This document shows, one piece after another, positions 19,698 through 30,018 of a stretch of DNA of 64,000 bases (within the stretch, counting starts at the first letter, position 1; each line of letters begins with the position of its first letter). This DNA is from Ilex aquifolium (taxonomy: Eukaryota > Streptophyta > Magnoliopsida > Aquifoliales > Aquifoliaceae): positions 15,574,244-15,638,243 of the forward strand of contig OX637393.1 in the NCBI GenBank assembly GCA_951799425.1, given 5' to 3'. Under the pieces are notes generated by a model. That model was not told the DNA's origin and made no database searches. It saw nothing but the letters and a program-made list of their open reading frames with translations. The translations under genes were made by a program, and so were the position numbers.

Positions 19698-20403
19698 TGA
19701 TGATACCTAAAATAAACCCTAGACACGAGCTCAGAAAGTGAGCTCAGGTAAGGTAAGCAGAGCTCATCCGGCCATAGTCTGAACTCATCCGGCCGGTACT
19801 AGAGCTCCCCGCTGAGAACACGAATTGAGAAACGACAGGAGGACAGCGAGATGACAACAGATACTTTAATAAGGGGAATTGAGTCGATCCAAGGCATGAA
19901 ACCCGTAACTAACCAGGATCCTCTCCTAACGCTAAGGAGAGGATCCCTTGATATAAGGAAAGGATCTCGCCGGTGGGAGCCTGCCTTAAGGAGTTTAAAT
20001 AACTCCAGGATTATAGATGAAGATAGGGCACGATCCCTTCAATAAAGGAAATAATTTCGAATTAGAGGTAAACATGAGGCTTTAAAAAAGGGAGGGCAAG
20101 CCCCAACAAGGGGGGGAGGACAAGAAACCCTAATACCCTATGTATCCTACTGTAATACGCTCAACTTGATCAATAAGAAAGAGAGGAGCCATCTGACTCC
20201 ATTGCAGAGTGGACTAGCCGAGCTCAGGCCGGTGAACCACTATACTTCCGCCGTGCTATCAACCCTTTCCCCGAATCCCCTAACCATCAATCTACATTTT
20301 CAAGAACGAGCCTTGCAGCTCAGATATAGCACTTGAATCCACACAAACTGTCCATAATGAACTATTCGGTTCCATAGCTCATTCACGTAGATTTACACCA
20401 TCA
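19698..20403 (+). repeat. 3' LTR of E2
   Basis: 706 bp. It matches the 5' LTR except for about seven substitutions and a 13-bp deletion near 19745. The TATA box reads TTTAAAAAA here (near 20082) instead of TATAAAAAA. It is followed by target duplication GATGA at 20404. Confidence 0.95.
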
Positions 20404-20772
20404 GATGACAATACCGTAATTTTTCCCATTAGAAAAATATGCATAAAGTTATGTACTGAACTATGTATTAAGTCAGTCTCGAAAAAAGGAAAGACGTACT
20501 AATCTCGAAGTGTATTGAAGGGTACCCCTAAGAAAACACGTACATAGATCCCCACACATGGTGGAAGACCAACCCAATTGAACAAAAGTATATTGAAGAG
20601 TAAATTAAACAAAAGTTTATAATTATTGTAGAATAAAACTTTTGTATAGTAATACAAATAATGCTAGCAGCAGAACGCTTTAGTGCAGCCATAAAACATT
20701 GTAATCATGAATGGTATTTTACACTATAACGATTTTAAGAACTTTTCCTTTGCCGCTTTTACATTAAAATTT
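20404..20772. other. AT-rich flank right of E2
   Basis: Target duplication GATGA followed by AT-rich sequence with no gene or repeat that I recognise. With 6795-6826 it formed the sequence into which E2 inserted. Confidence 0.4.
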
Positions 20773-21303
20773 TAGGGTTAATTACGCTAAATGTCCCAAA
20801 AATATAGAGTTTGTCTTATTTTGGTCCTCAATATTTTAATTGCATCATTTTGGTTCCTAAAATATTGAATATGCTTGGTCCCTCAAGCAGACAATATCTA
20901 AATTGCTAACGATTTTTTATCATAAATTTTTCATGTGATACCTAAATATGAGGAAAAAATAATTTGAGTAGTTTTGGAACAAAATTTGGATAGTTCTTGA
21001 CAAAAAATGTTTAATATGAGTAGCTCTTGATCAAAATTTGAATAGTTTATGATAAAAAAATGTGTAATTTGGGTATTTTTTGACTAAAATTTGGGTAAAA
21101 ATTTAGTTAAGAGTTATCTAAATTATTTTTTTGTCCATATTGAAGTATCATGTGACAAGTTTATAATCGAAAATCGTTAACAATCTGGACGCTGTCTGCT
21201 AGATGGACCAAATAGAAATATACACAATACTTCATGGACTAAAATGATACAATTGAAATAGTGGAGATTAAAATAAGACAAACCCCATACTTTTAATAGT
21301 GAC
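20773..21303. mobile_element. Foldback/long-TIR MITE, copy A
   Basis: The two halves are inverted copies. AGAGTTTGTCTTATTTTGGTC near 20806 pairs with the reverse of TTAAAATAAGACAAACCCCA near 21285. CAATTGCATCATTTTGG pairs with CTAAAATGATACAATTG. GCTAACGATTTTTTATCAT pairs with ATCGAAAATCGTTAACA. A diverged second copy lies at 26854-27398 in the same orientation. There is no coding capacity, so the element is non-autonomous. Exact ends of this copy are approximate. Confidence 0.75.
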
Positions 21304-21863
21304 CATTTTTGAATAGTGAGCATCTTCTCCAAAAAATACCAAGCCGTTTGTTTTTCCATTTTTTCACACTATAGTCATGCACAAAACAATAGATTGCGTT
21401 TGGTTTTTGGGACACATTGCTATCATTAAAATAAACTCAGGGTGAATAGCAAACAATAAAAATTAACTTAGAGTCAAATATGAGATTTTTTAATGTTTGA
21501 GGGTACATTGCTGTAAGCTTTTCTTAATTAAACTTATTTTTTTTAAAAATACTATCCACGGTGCATCAATTTTTTGAGGATAAATGATATATTTAGATCG
21601 TTTTGTTGGATACAAAAAGACCATACTTGCATGCTTCACTGAAAATTTCAACTGTATTATGTTTTTAATGGTGTGTTTAGTAGAGTGAAGGGAAAAATAG
21701 AAGCATGAAAAGTGGGAGTGATACGCTCTCTATTCTTTCTTTCCTTTTTTGTTTTTAGTTGGATAAAAAAATAAAATGATGAAAAAAGTATAATTACATA
21801 TCTTACTATTATATCTATATATAAAATTAATGTGTATATGATATGCAATTAATAATCATAATA

Positions 21864-22114
21864 TCTATATAAATTAACATATAGCAACATGAATTTTTAT
21901 CTCCTACATATTTTCCCCCTAAAAATATCGCATCACTCATTTTTATCACATGTTTAATCATTTAATATTTGATTAATTTATAGTTTAACATAATTTTTAT
22001 TTCAAACATTATCCAATAGTATACACATGTTAAAAAAATTTAATATAGTGGGATCGATTTTTTGGGCGCTTGAATTTATGTTTTTTTGTGCCTTCAGGCA
22101 CGGGTTATGACTAG
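21864..22114 (+). mobile_element. Non-autonomous Helitron 1
   Basis: It starts TCTATATAAATTAACATA after an A. It ends with hairpin GTGCC-TTCA-GGCAC, then GGGTTATGA and terminal CTAG at 22111-22114 followed by T. A 5' TC, a 3' hairpin about 10 bp from CTRR and insertion between A and T are the Helitron hallmarks. About 250 bp, no coding capacity. Confidence 0.7.
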
Positions 22115-22458
22115 TCTATATAATAAGAGAGCTAAGAGTTTGAATTTTATCATCATATATTTTTTTTGTACAATTTTATCACATCACTCATTTATATCAC
22201 AACTTAAACCATTTCATTTTTGATTAATTTGTAAGTCAATATAATTTTTATTTCAATATTGTAGACATGTTTATATTTTTCGAGGTCATGTATTTTGAAA
22301 AAAATTTGTCAATTATTTTTTAAAAATTAATAGAAATTAATTTCAAATTATGTAATTAAATAAAAGAAATGAAAAAAAAATATTATTTGATATAGTGAGA
22401 TCGATTTTTTAGACTATTTTTATATTGCATCATGTCTTCAGACACAAGCTATGACTAG
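22115..22458 (+). mobile_element. Non-autonomous Helitron 2, abutting Helitron 1
   Basis: It starts TCTATATAATAAGAGAGC at the base right after the CTAG of Helitron 1. It ends TGTCT-TC-AGACA, AAGCTATGA, CTAG (22455-22458) followed by T. Both elements share GATCGATTTTTT about 50 bp before the end, so they belong to one family. Head-to-tail arrangement with no gap. Confidence 0.7.
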
Positions 22459-22704
22459 TATTATTATATTAAAAGATATAAGGTAAAATAATATATATTT
22501 TAACACAAATAGTTAACTTTCTGTCTATTTTATCTTCCAATTTTAGAGGGATAAATTTTAATGAGTTAAAATGAATACTAATACATTTCCTTTTTCATCC
22601 TCCTATTTTCTTTTCGTACCAAACGTGATGTTTTATCTATCCTTTTAACTATTCAATCTTTTAATTTTTCATCATTTTATTTTTTTATCATACCAAACAA
22701 ACAT

Positions 22705-23209
22705 AAGTATTATAAGATTTTTTTGGTTCCTTTGTTTCTTTGTTTGATTTTACTTTTTTGTATTTTTTGTTTGCATATAGGTAGGTGGCTTTTATCAATA
22801 AACCACAGCTAGCGTTTTCAATAAGTCATGGGATTCAGAAAAGCACAAGATTTTATTATATTTTGTAATGATGTTTTTTGACCCTTGCCTTTTTTTGGGA
22901 AAATATTAGAGACCATAACAGGAAAATTTCTTCTTAGATTTCTTGACCATTAATGAAGTGACACCCTTTTCCCTTTCAATGAAAGAATGGTGTGAGTCCA
23001 TCTTTTTCAAGAGAAAGATTAGATTTGATCAAAGGATATAAGCGAAAATTCTTTGATCAACTACTTAAAGTCAGTAGTCTTGTTCTATAAGCCAAGGCCT
23101 TTTTTTGGGTCAATTCGTCATATAAGTGGAGTCATTTCTGTTGAAATTATCCAATCTCTTACTTTTTGATATCTTGACATACATTTCTGCATTGCATTGT
23201 TTAAAAATA
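22705..23209. other. AT-rich spacer, nothing recognised
   Basis: No gene, RNA or transposon end is visible in this stretch. Confidence 0.4.
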
Positions 23210-23218
23210 TTATCTAAA

Positions 23219-23388
23219 GAGTACTGTTACGTAGACTTAAAAAATAAACTTAAAAACTAGACTTGATAATTTCAACTATTGAATAAGTAGTGAATCCCAA
23301 TAAATGCTGGGACTCATAATAAAATCAATGGTTGAGATTATCAAGTCTAATTTTTAAATCTACTATTTAAGTCTATATAGCATTACTC
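23219..23388. mobile_element. Mutator-type MITE, 170 bp
   Basis: The terminal inverted repeats begin GAGTACTGTTACGTAGACTT on the left and GAGTAATGCTATATAGACTT on the reversed right; pairing extends about 60 bp with mismatches. It is flanked by a perfect 9-bp duplication TTATCTAAA at 23210-23218 and 23389-23397. A 9-bp duplication is typical of Mutator-like elements. Confidence 0.85.
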
Positions 23389-23397
23389 TTATCTAAA

Positions 23398-23644
23398 TTA
23401 CGTGAGAATTGCATTACAGATTACCCATCACAGCTATTAATGATCAAGACTTTTTCTAGTTTTTTGAACTTTTTTTGACTGTTAACCTGTTACCCATTGA
23501 ACCAGTTACTTCGACAAAAGAATGATTAATTATGTCAACATTTGACCTGACTATTGAAAGAAAAAAAAAAGTAAAAAAAATCATGCTCACATTTGATCAA
23601 TCTCAGGAACAATTGATTTACTTGAAGTAAAATTATAACAAACT
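23398..23644. other. AT-rich spacer, nothing recognised
   Basis: Short AT-rich stretch between the MITE and the solo LTR; no feature seen. Confidence 0.4.
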
Positions 23645-23649
23645 ATGAT

Positions 23650-24212
23650 TGATGATGCACAAAAATGGCTTTGCACACCACCTGTTAAGTGTAATTAATA
23701 AATGCAGTAAAATAGTAGAGAATAGGAAGAGACAGAAGTTATAGTGGTTCGGTCAACGTGACCTACGTCCACTCTTGAATGGCTTTGGTTGCCGGGGAGC
23801 TTTTATTAACTCAAGGGAGCGCGGAGCAGAGTTTACAAGCTTTGAGAGAGAAGAGGGAGAGTCGTGCTCAGGTAAGTGTGATGCCCCCCAAGTGTTGGTG
23901 GGGCTTACAATTTATAGGGGTCCCCTAACAGGTTGGGCTACTCTTCAGCAACTTAGCAAGCATTTCGGTGGAGCTCACGACTTATCCTCAACGGGCGAGG
24001 TGGTTGAGGAGCTTCCATGAGATGCGGTCAAAGATAAGGTGAGGGTGGACCATTTCCTTCCGCTGTGCAGGTGATGCTCCTCTGCTCTCCCCTTGATGAC
24101 GTGGCTAGGCATGGAGCCTGATTGGGCTTGGTGGATCTTAAATGAAGTTGGGCTCCTCAAATGGGGATTTGGGCTTTTTATATAGATTGGACCATTTGGG
24201 CTTGATCCATCA
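23650..24212 (-). mobile_element. Solo LTR related to E3, minus strand
   Basis: The reverse complement starts TGATGGATCAAGCCCAAATG and ends ...TTTGTGCATCATCA, matching the E3 LTR at 31406-31985 (TGATGGGTCAAGCCCAAGGG ... TTTGTGCGTCATCA). Shared blocks include CACCAACACTTGGGGG and GTGGACGTAGGTCA. Target duplication ATGAT lies at 23645-23649 and 24213-24217. No internal region remains, so it is a product of LTR-LTR recombination. Open frames inside are not genes. Confidence 0.85.
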
Positions 24213-24229
24213 ATGATGTTATCACATTT

Positions 24230-24385
24230 TAAAGTTAAGGTGGCGCTATAACTCTTTGACCTAAAATTTTTATGTTTGACGGTAAGATTGCAACCTTATT
24301 AGGTAAGGTTATGACTATTAAAGATAAAATTATAATTTTTTGAGGTAAATTATCATCGTTGTAGATAAAGTTATAATCACTTAAC
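24230..24385. repeat. 21-bp minisatellite, locus 1
   Basis: Degenerate units like GTAAGGTTATGACTATTAAAG repeat every 20-21 bp, about seven times. The same unit occurs at 27965-28093 and 31177-31281. Confidence 0.75.
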
Positions 24386-25372
24386 AGGAGTAGCTCAACA
24401 CAATTTGAAGTTTAAAGCAGTATCTCTAAATGAGGTCTTTTATGTTTAGCATTAAAATTTTTTATTTAAATTAATTTTTCTTATTTTTTGAGTTACCATA
24501 AGTAAGATTTTATCAATTTTAATTTTAAAAATTTTCTTTCCGCAGAAGCAACTATTACAAGAATTATTAATAATATTTTGTAAGAAACACATGCATTTGA
24601 AAAAGAATCTAACTTTTTTTATATAATTTAGTATCTCAATTGGAGTGTCTTCTTTCGTTTGTAAAATTCATATTAAAACATTTAGCTTTGAAAATAAATT
24701 TAAACCATAAATTTCAAAAAAAATTTCGTGTTTTAAGAAATATTCGAGTTTTAGACAATATTATTTTAAATTATCATCAGTCAATATTTTAATTTTTCTA
24801 AGTTGCAAAAAAAAAGGCCAGGTATGTCGTTTAGAGAGAGAGAGGGGGGGGGGGGGGGGGGGGGTTGAAAATGAATGATAAGAAATGATTTTATTTTGTA
24901 AGTTTTTTTTTAATCTTGAGTTGACAAATTTTTTTATCATAAGTTTTTTTTTTCTTTTTAATTCTTTGGGGTTTAATGTTTGGGTTGGACTATGGACCTA
25001 AATGATTGAACTTAATTTTTTTTATTTTTTTTTTAGAGTTTTTTCAGAGGCTAATAAAAAAACTCATGCGCCAATTTTTTTTGAATTAGGTCTCTGTTGA
25101 AAAATCAAAATAATAGACATAATTAGCGCCCTTCAAAATTACAAAAAATAACGACAATGTCACCAAATAATTGAGACACTTATTCTAAAAAGTTACGTCA
25201 TCATAATGTACCTTCAACTCCATAGACACATATCATTAACAGATATATTAAAAAAGATGACCAGTTACACTGAGATGAGATGTCTGGACAATCGTCTCTT
25301 CGATTAATAATGCAATTAATACCATAATGAACATACATTTAAACCGCTTCATGTACCCCATGGAAAAACCTC
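24386..25372. other. AT-rich spacer with a poly-G tract
   Basis: No gene recognised. It contains a short GA run followed by 21 consecutive G at 24844-24864, and several T homopolymers. Sequence upstream of the small gene at 25416 lies at its right edge. Confidence 0.4.
24844..24864 (+). repeat. G21 homopolymer after a (GA)n run
   Basis: Twenty-one G in a row preceded by GAGAGAGAGA. It could form a G-quadruplex; the length may also be affected by polymerase or sequencing slippage. Confidence 0.9.
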
Positions 25373-25379
25373 TATAAAA
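25373..25379 (+). promoter_or_regulatory. TATA box of the small gene
   Basis: TATAAAA lies 37 bp before the ATG at 25416. A start site about 30 bp downstream would leave a leader of only some 10 nt. Confidence 0.4.
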
Positions 25380-25415
25380 AGCATATCAAAAAACAAACAT
25401 AAATCACACAAAAAA

Positions 25416-25661
25416 ATGGACACGCCAAGAGAAGAAAGAACACAAAGTAACATTCAAATGCTTACAGGTTTCCTAGATGAAGCCCACGCCAAGAAAGACT
25501 GGCTAAAGAAGGATATCGAGCATATGAACTCGGAACTGTACTTGTCCAACAAATGGCAAAATAGGTGGAAGGCAATGGCAAAAAAGTCCAACAAAAAACT
25601 GCAAAATGAGAGAAAGAAGATCAAAAAGCTTGAGGCAGAGTTTAAAGACCTCAAGAAATGA
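25416..25661 (+). CDS. Small Lys/Glu-rich coiled-coil protein, 81 aa, unknown
   Basis: An intact single-exon frame begins MDTPREERTQSNIQMLTGFL and ends KKIKKLEAEFKDLKK. It is highly charged and predicted helical throughout. A heptad-like C-terminal half (about 50-81) suggests a coiled coil. There is no signal peptide or membrane segment. A TATA box lies just upstream, the ATG has A at -3, and an AT-rich 3' flank follows. I recognise no family. It stands apart from the surrounding AT-rich, stop-dense DNA because it has a start in good context and a protein-like composition. It could be a small host gene, a fragment of a captured gene or part of an unrecognised transposon. No regulatory information beyond the TATA box. 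Confidence 0.45.
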   Translation: MDTPREERTQSNIQMLTGFLDEAHAKKDWLKKDIEHMNSELYLSNKWQNRWKAMAKKSNKKLQNERKKIKKLEAEFKDLKK

Positions 25662-25962
25662 TCTTCTTTTGTGTTTTTTTTAAATGTTAAAAAAATGATC
25701 CACATATTTAATCTCCCTTTATTAATGAAATATAATATTTAGTTTTTAATGTACGAGCACCATTCCATACGTTAATTTTGTGTACCTTTGAAAACATGTG
25801 TAAAGATATGAGTTGATTGTGTACCTGTACAGTTGTATAGACACGATATATTCATCATAGGCAGTGTTTAAAACCCATTTAAAATTGAAAATATGTGTGT
25901 AAATGAAGGGATTTCCATCCAAAATCATAATCCATTAACATCCGAAAACAAAAACCTTTTTA

Positions 25963-26166
25963 GACGTTGGGTACCTTCTCAAAACCCTTAAAACGTTAGG
26001 TAACTTTTCAAACCCTTGAGACGTAGGGTACATTTCAGACGTTGGGTACATTTCAGACGTTGGGTACCTTCTTAAAACCCTTAATATGTCGCGTACCTTC
26101 TCAAAACCCCTCCGATGTTGGGTACCTTCTCAAATGCCCTTCAGACGTTAGGTACCTTTTCAAACC
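25963..26166. repeat. ACGTTGGGTACCTTCTCAAA-type minisatellite
   Basis: About eight degenerate units of 18-31 bp sharing GACGTTGGGTAC(C/A)TT and CAAAACCCTT. The wider region 25740-26850 and 27400-27480 is also unusually rich in GGTAC words. Confidence 0.75.
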
Positions 26167-26853
26167 AAATCGCACTTATAGGTACATTCTCGAAACCCAA
26201 TCGCATATAGATACATTGTGAAGGTACCTATACATTACAAACAATCTATTATGTCTTTTATCCGGGTTTTTGTGATGTAAAATTAGGGTTTCATCAATAA
26301 AATTAAAATTCGTACTTGTTGTTATGTGAATGTACCTGTAAGTTATTTCCCCTTCATTTTGATCAATGTTTACTCGCATTTACCTATAGCATAAATTTAT
26401 TATACGTATGCTAATACTTTATCATAGTAAAATATGGTTTTAATACCCCAAATTCATTATTTTGAAATTTGTTTTGTTCTAGCGTATTTGTAATGTACTT
26501 GTAATCGAAACATGAATAACATCATAGGTACGCAATTAATATATACGTGTTTCATAGGTACACAACATATAAATCCACGATAAACAACATACACAATCAT
26601 TCAAGTACATTATACGAATATATAATCTGCGATATAGGTGCACCTTTATTTAATTGGGAAGAATATACATAAACGCCATAACAGGTACACAAACAAAATT
26701 ACATATATGCCATTACACTTACATCAAACACAAACATACATACACGACATATCATATACGATAAATATCATGCACGATCATTCAGGTACAATATACAAAT
26801 ATTAAATATATTCACGAGAGGCGTACATTGTTATTTACTTGAAAAGAATATGA
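26167..26853. other. AT-rich region rich in GGTACA/GTACCT words
   Basis: No gene. The words GGTAC and GTACCT recur every few tens of bases (for example 26220, 26330, 26527, 26557, 26682, 26784), continuing the composition of the preceding minisatellite. Confidence 0.4.
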
Positions 26854-27398
26854 TTAATTATACTAGAGGTCCCTAAAGTATGAAATTTATCTCATTTTAG
26901 TCCTCAATGTTTCAATTGCATCATTTTAATCCCTGAAGTATTGAATATGTTTCTATATGATCCTTCAAGAAGACAACATTCAGATTGCTAACGATTTTTT
27001 TTAATAAACTTATCACTTAATAGCTAAATATGAACAAAATATAATTCTGATAGCTCTTAAACAAAATTTGGGCAGTTCTTAAAAAAAAATTGTGTAATAT
27101 GGGTAGCTTTTGACCAAAATTTGGATAGCTCATGATCAAAACTGTATAATTTAGGTAGTTATTTAACCAAAATTTGAGTAGAAATTTGATCAAGAATAAT
27201 CCAAATTATTTTTTTGTTCATATTAAAGTATCATGTGACAAGTTTATGATAAAAAATCGTTAGCAATCTGGACATTGTCTGCATGAAAGATTATATGGAA
27301 ACATACTCAATACTTCAGGGACAAAAATGATGCAATTGAAATATTGTAGACCAAAATGAGACAAACTTCATATTTTGGGGACCTCTAATGTAATTAAC
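26854..27398. mobile_element. Foldback/long-TIR MITE, copy B
   Basis: It starts TTAATTATACTAGAGGTCCC and ends with the inverted partner GGGGACCTCTAATGTAATTAA. Inner blocks pair as in copy A at 20773-21303. It is inserted within the GGTAC-rich region, which resumes at 27400. Confidence 0.8.
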
Positions 27399-27964
27399 CC
27401 AAAAAAATATACATATGCGCCATTACAGATACACAATTACATAATCTTAACTGATGCGATATAATTAATGTACCTACCAGAAATAAGCTAAATATCCTCC
27501 AAATTGCTTGGTTCACAAATTTGAAATTCAAAACTGATATACAAACACCACAAAATCCTCAATAACAAACGCTTAAAAAGAAAATGAACTATATTTTAGG
27601 ATGAAATCATGTGATGAGGGCAAAATAGGTAATGAAAACATATTAACTACTCAACTCCTATACGTTAGTGCCACCACAGGGACCGCATACAACTTTTTTA
27701 AAATATTGGAGGACCTTTTTATATATTACTAATCCAGTAGGATTAAAATTTATTTACAAACCAAAGGAGGGACCTTAGCCTAATTATCTGTTTTTTTTTT
27801 TTATTGGACTTGTGTGTTATAAGGCCTTTGTGTAGGGCTTAAAGTATTTATGGATTTAAATTTTTTACATAGACTATTTATGGTATTTAAAAATTCGAGG
27901 TCTTCCTTAAGAATGGTGCCTAAAGCCCAAGCTTTTTTAACAACATTGTTGGGTTGCCTTTGTC
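27399..27964. other. AT-rich spacer
   Basis: No gene seen. The first 80 bp continue the GGTAC-rich composition interrupted by the foldback element; the rest is unassigned. Confidence 0.4.
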
Positions 27965-28093
27965 TCTATAAGGTGATGTTATAATCTTTTAATGTAAAAT
28001 TATCATCGTTGAAGGTAAAGTTATCATCCTTTAACGTAAATTTACAACCATTTAAGGTAAAATTACCGTCGTTAAAGATAAGGTCACAACCAT
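27965..28093. repeat. 21-bp minisatellite, locus 2 (left of CACTA)
   Basis: About six units, for example GTAAAGTTATCATCCTTTAAC, GTAAATTTACAACCATTTAAG and GTAAAATTACCGTCGTTAAAG, each 21 bp. The array resumes at 31177 on the other side of the CACTA element. Confidence 0.85.
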
Positions 28094-29264
28094 TACTACT
28101 AGAATTTTCATAAACATCGACAAAGAACACTCTAAACGCCATTAAAAGCTAAACACGACGTTTGTTCCAAGGGTTGTCTATTCCGCCATTGGAAAAATTA
28201 CCTGTGTTTATTTAAACGCCGGAAAAATTATTGTCATTTATTTGAACACCGGAAAATTACTGACATTTATTTAAACGCCATAAAATTCGTTGCTTGCCGG
28301 AACGGGGAACGGAGATGTTAAAATTCCTGGCGTTTATACAAACGCCAACAAAGGTATTTTTTTTTCCTTGGTCCAATTCTCCACAACCTGTTACTCCCAA
28401 ACCACAAATTAATTTTGAAGCACCAGTTCCCAAACTTGATAATGCAGTGTAAGCTACTAAATAGAAAATATTCACCATTCATATCAAGCAAAGTTTATGC
28501 ATAAACACGTAAATACTTCATCACTTGACAATTTACTACATTCACAGTAATTTACATAGAAAGTCTTCAAAGCTTAGGCCTCTATTATATATGCCTTGTT
28601 TATTTATAGTATAAACCAGCCATGAAAGCAAGAAGAGGATGGAACAGAGACTTCTTAAGCTTTGTGACAAACTTGTCCATTGCAAATCCATCTTTCTTTG
28701 GGTTCCTGTCCTTTTCTCAGCTTCCTCCTCGACTCCTTCCATGGTTCAGTCCATAAAACACCATATTCAAGTCAAAGCTCAACACACCATAGTAACTCAA
28801 GATCTGTACCCAGTCACATAGCATTCTGTCTTTCAGCTTTGCTTTCTTCAGTCGATGAGCCTGCATTTAATATAGAACATATTTATAATATTTGTCTATT
28901 ACTCTCTTTTTAATTCTAGAATAGTGTAAAATCTCTCATAGATCTTTAATCATTTAAACAAACAAATAGTAAAATGAAATGAGAAAAACAAAACACGCAA
29001 GATTGTATTGAAATTCACTCTGTCATAAATTTACAACTATGTCATAAATTTACACAGAATATCCACTCTATCATAAATTTATAACTATGTATAACACCCA
29101 TATCAAATTTCTTATATCATCTACTATCGTAGCAAGCCCTCCTCAATAATAATACGTTCTTTTGTGAGTAACGTATTAGCTCAAAGAAAAAACAACAATA
29201 GTAATACTGATTGTTGTTTCATATTGTTTTATACGATACAACTATACTAAAACTCCCACCAGAT

Positions 29265-29925
29265 TCACCAGACGCAAAGACCTTCAAAGTGTTCAGGAGG
29301 CAGGGCCGGCTCTACAGCATTAAAAAAAAAGCAGGTGTTTAGGCCTCAAATTTTTAGAAGGCCCCAATTTTTTAGGTATATTATTAACCCATAAAAAAAT
29401 TAGATCATTTTTATTGTAATAATTTGGGTCCATGATTTCATTTATAACATTAGAAATCTAAAAATCATAAGTTGAAAAAATAAAAAATACTCAAAAATCA
29501 ACTCATATTTACCTCTACTCTCTCTCTCTCTCTATGTGTAAAAATTAGTACAAAACATTAAAAAAAAGTTAAAATTAAACTCTCTTTCTGATAAAAAATA
29601 AAAACAAAAGTTAAAATATTTTTTTCAGTAACACTAGTACGTCCTTCTTCGGTCTCTCTCATATAATAAATTGAAAATAAATTAATTTTTTAAAAAAATT
29701 AATATTAAAAAAAAAAAACCTTATTTAATTTTTTCGCTTTAGGCCTCAAATTGCCTTAAACCACCCCTGTCAGGAGGCATAAACTCAACAACAGGTTCAA
29801 GTTTAACACCAGCTGATTCTGCAACTACTTCATCAAAATCTCCATCTTCTTTTTCTTCTTCTGAAACTGGTTCAAGTTTAGACTCAAAAAGGAGTAAACT
29901 AGCACCTGTCGAGCACTGTTGGACC
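29265..29925 (-). pseudogene. Captured acidic gene fragment, split by the hAT MITE
   Basis: When the 469-bp MITE and one copy of its duplication are ignored, the minus strand is open for about 60 codons. The frame runs from near 29925 through LEPVSEEEKEDGDFDEVV and ends PPEHFEGLCVW at a stop (29267-29265). The composition is protein-like and acidic, and codons run cleanly across the MITE junction. No start codon, and no family that I recognise. It lies on the same strand as the F-box/LRR fragment, so both might come from one host locus. Confidence 0.45.
29301..29769. mobile_element. hAT-type MITE inside the CACTA element
   Basis: It begins CAGGGCCGGCTCTA and ends CCACCCCTG (reverse CAGGGGTGG), with GGCCTCAAAT near one end and AGGCCTCAAATTGCC near the other. 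A perfect 8-bp duplication TCAGGAGG flanks it (29293-29300 and 29770-29777). An 8-bp duplication and CAGGG ends are hAT features. It contains no coding region. Confidence 0.85.
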
Positions 29926-30018
29926 CAATCTTATTAGTGACAATGGGTTTGGCTTCAATTGCTGTACTGATGTTAATTTGAGTTGTCTGTTAAGCCATCT
30001 TCAATTGCTTAATTTTTC

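Larger units (their letters stand above)
6827..20403 (+). mobile_element. E2: full-length Tat-clade Ty3/gypsy retrotransposon, 13.6 kb
   Basis: Complete by structure. The LTRs start TGATGATACC and end ACCATCA. A 5-bp target duplication GATGA lies at 6822-6826 and 20404-20408. A PBS follows the 5' LTR and a polypurine tract precedes the 3' LTR. Order inside: gag-pol in one uninterrupted frame, 55-bp tandem repeats, a broken antisense gene, a spacer, an intact-looking spliced antisense gene, 3' LTR. The second (archaeal-type) RNase H and lack of a chromodomain place it in the Tat group. By eye the LTRs differ by about seven substitutions and one 13-bp indel over about 706 bp, so the insertion is young. 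Confidence 0.95.
21669..22704. mobile_element. Candidate 'GTTTGGTA' MITE debris carrying Helitrons
   Basis: The left edge GGTGTGTTTAGTAGAGTGAA and the ATAAAAAAATAAAATGATGA word at 21763 have inverted counterparts at the right edge (TCATCATTTTATTTTTTTAT and ACCAAACAAACAT, 22668-22702). A similar end lies at 22616-22627. This suggests one or two nested short elements of the class seen again at 35679, later split by the Helitrons at 21864-22458. Boundaries are uncertain. Confidence 0.4.

Noticed and set aside
28542..28821. Open frames of ~60 codons on both strands near the left part of the CACTA element
   Set aside because: Neither shows a family pattern or splice context; possibly further captured DNA but unsupported.
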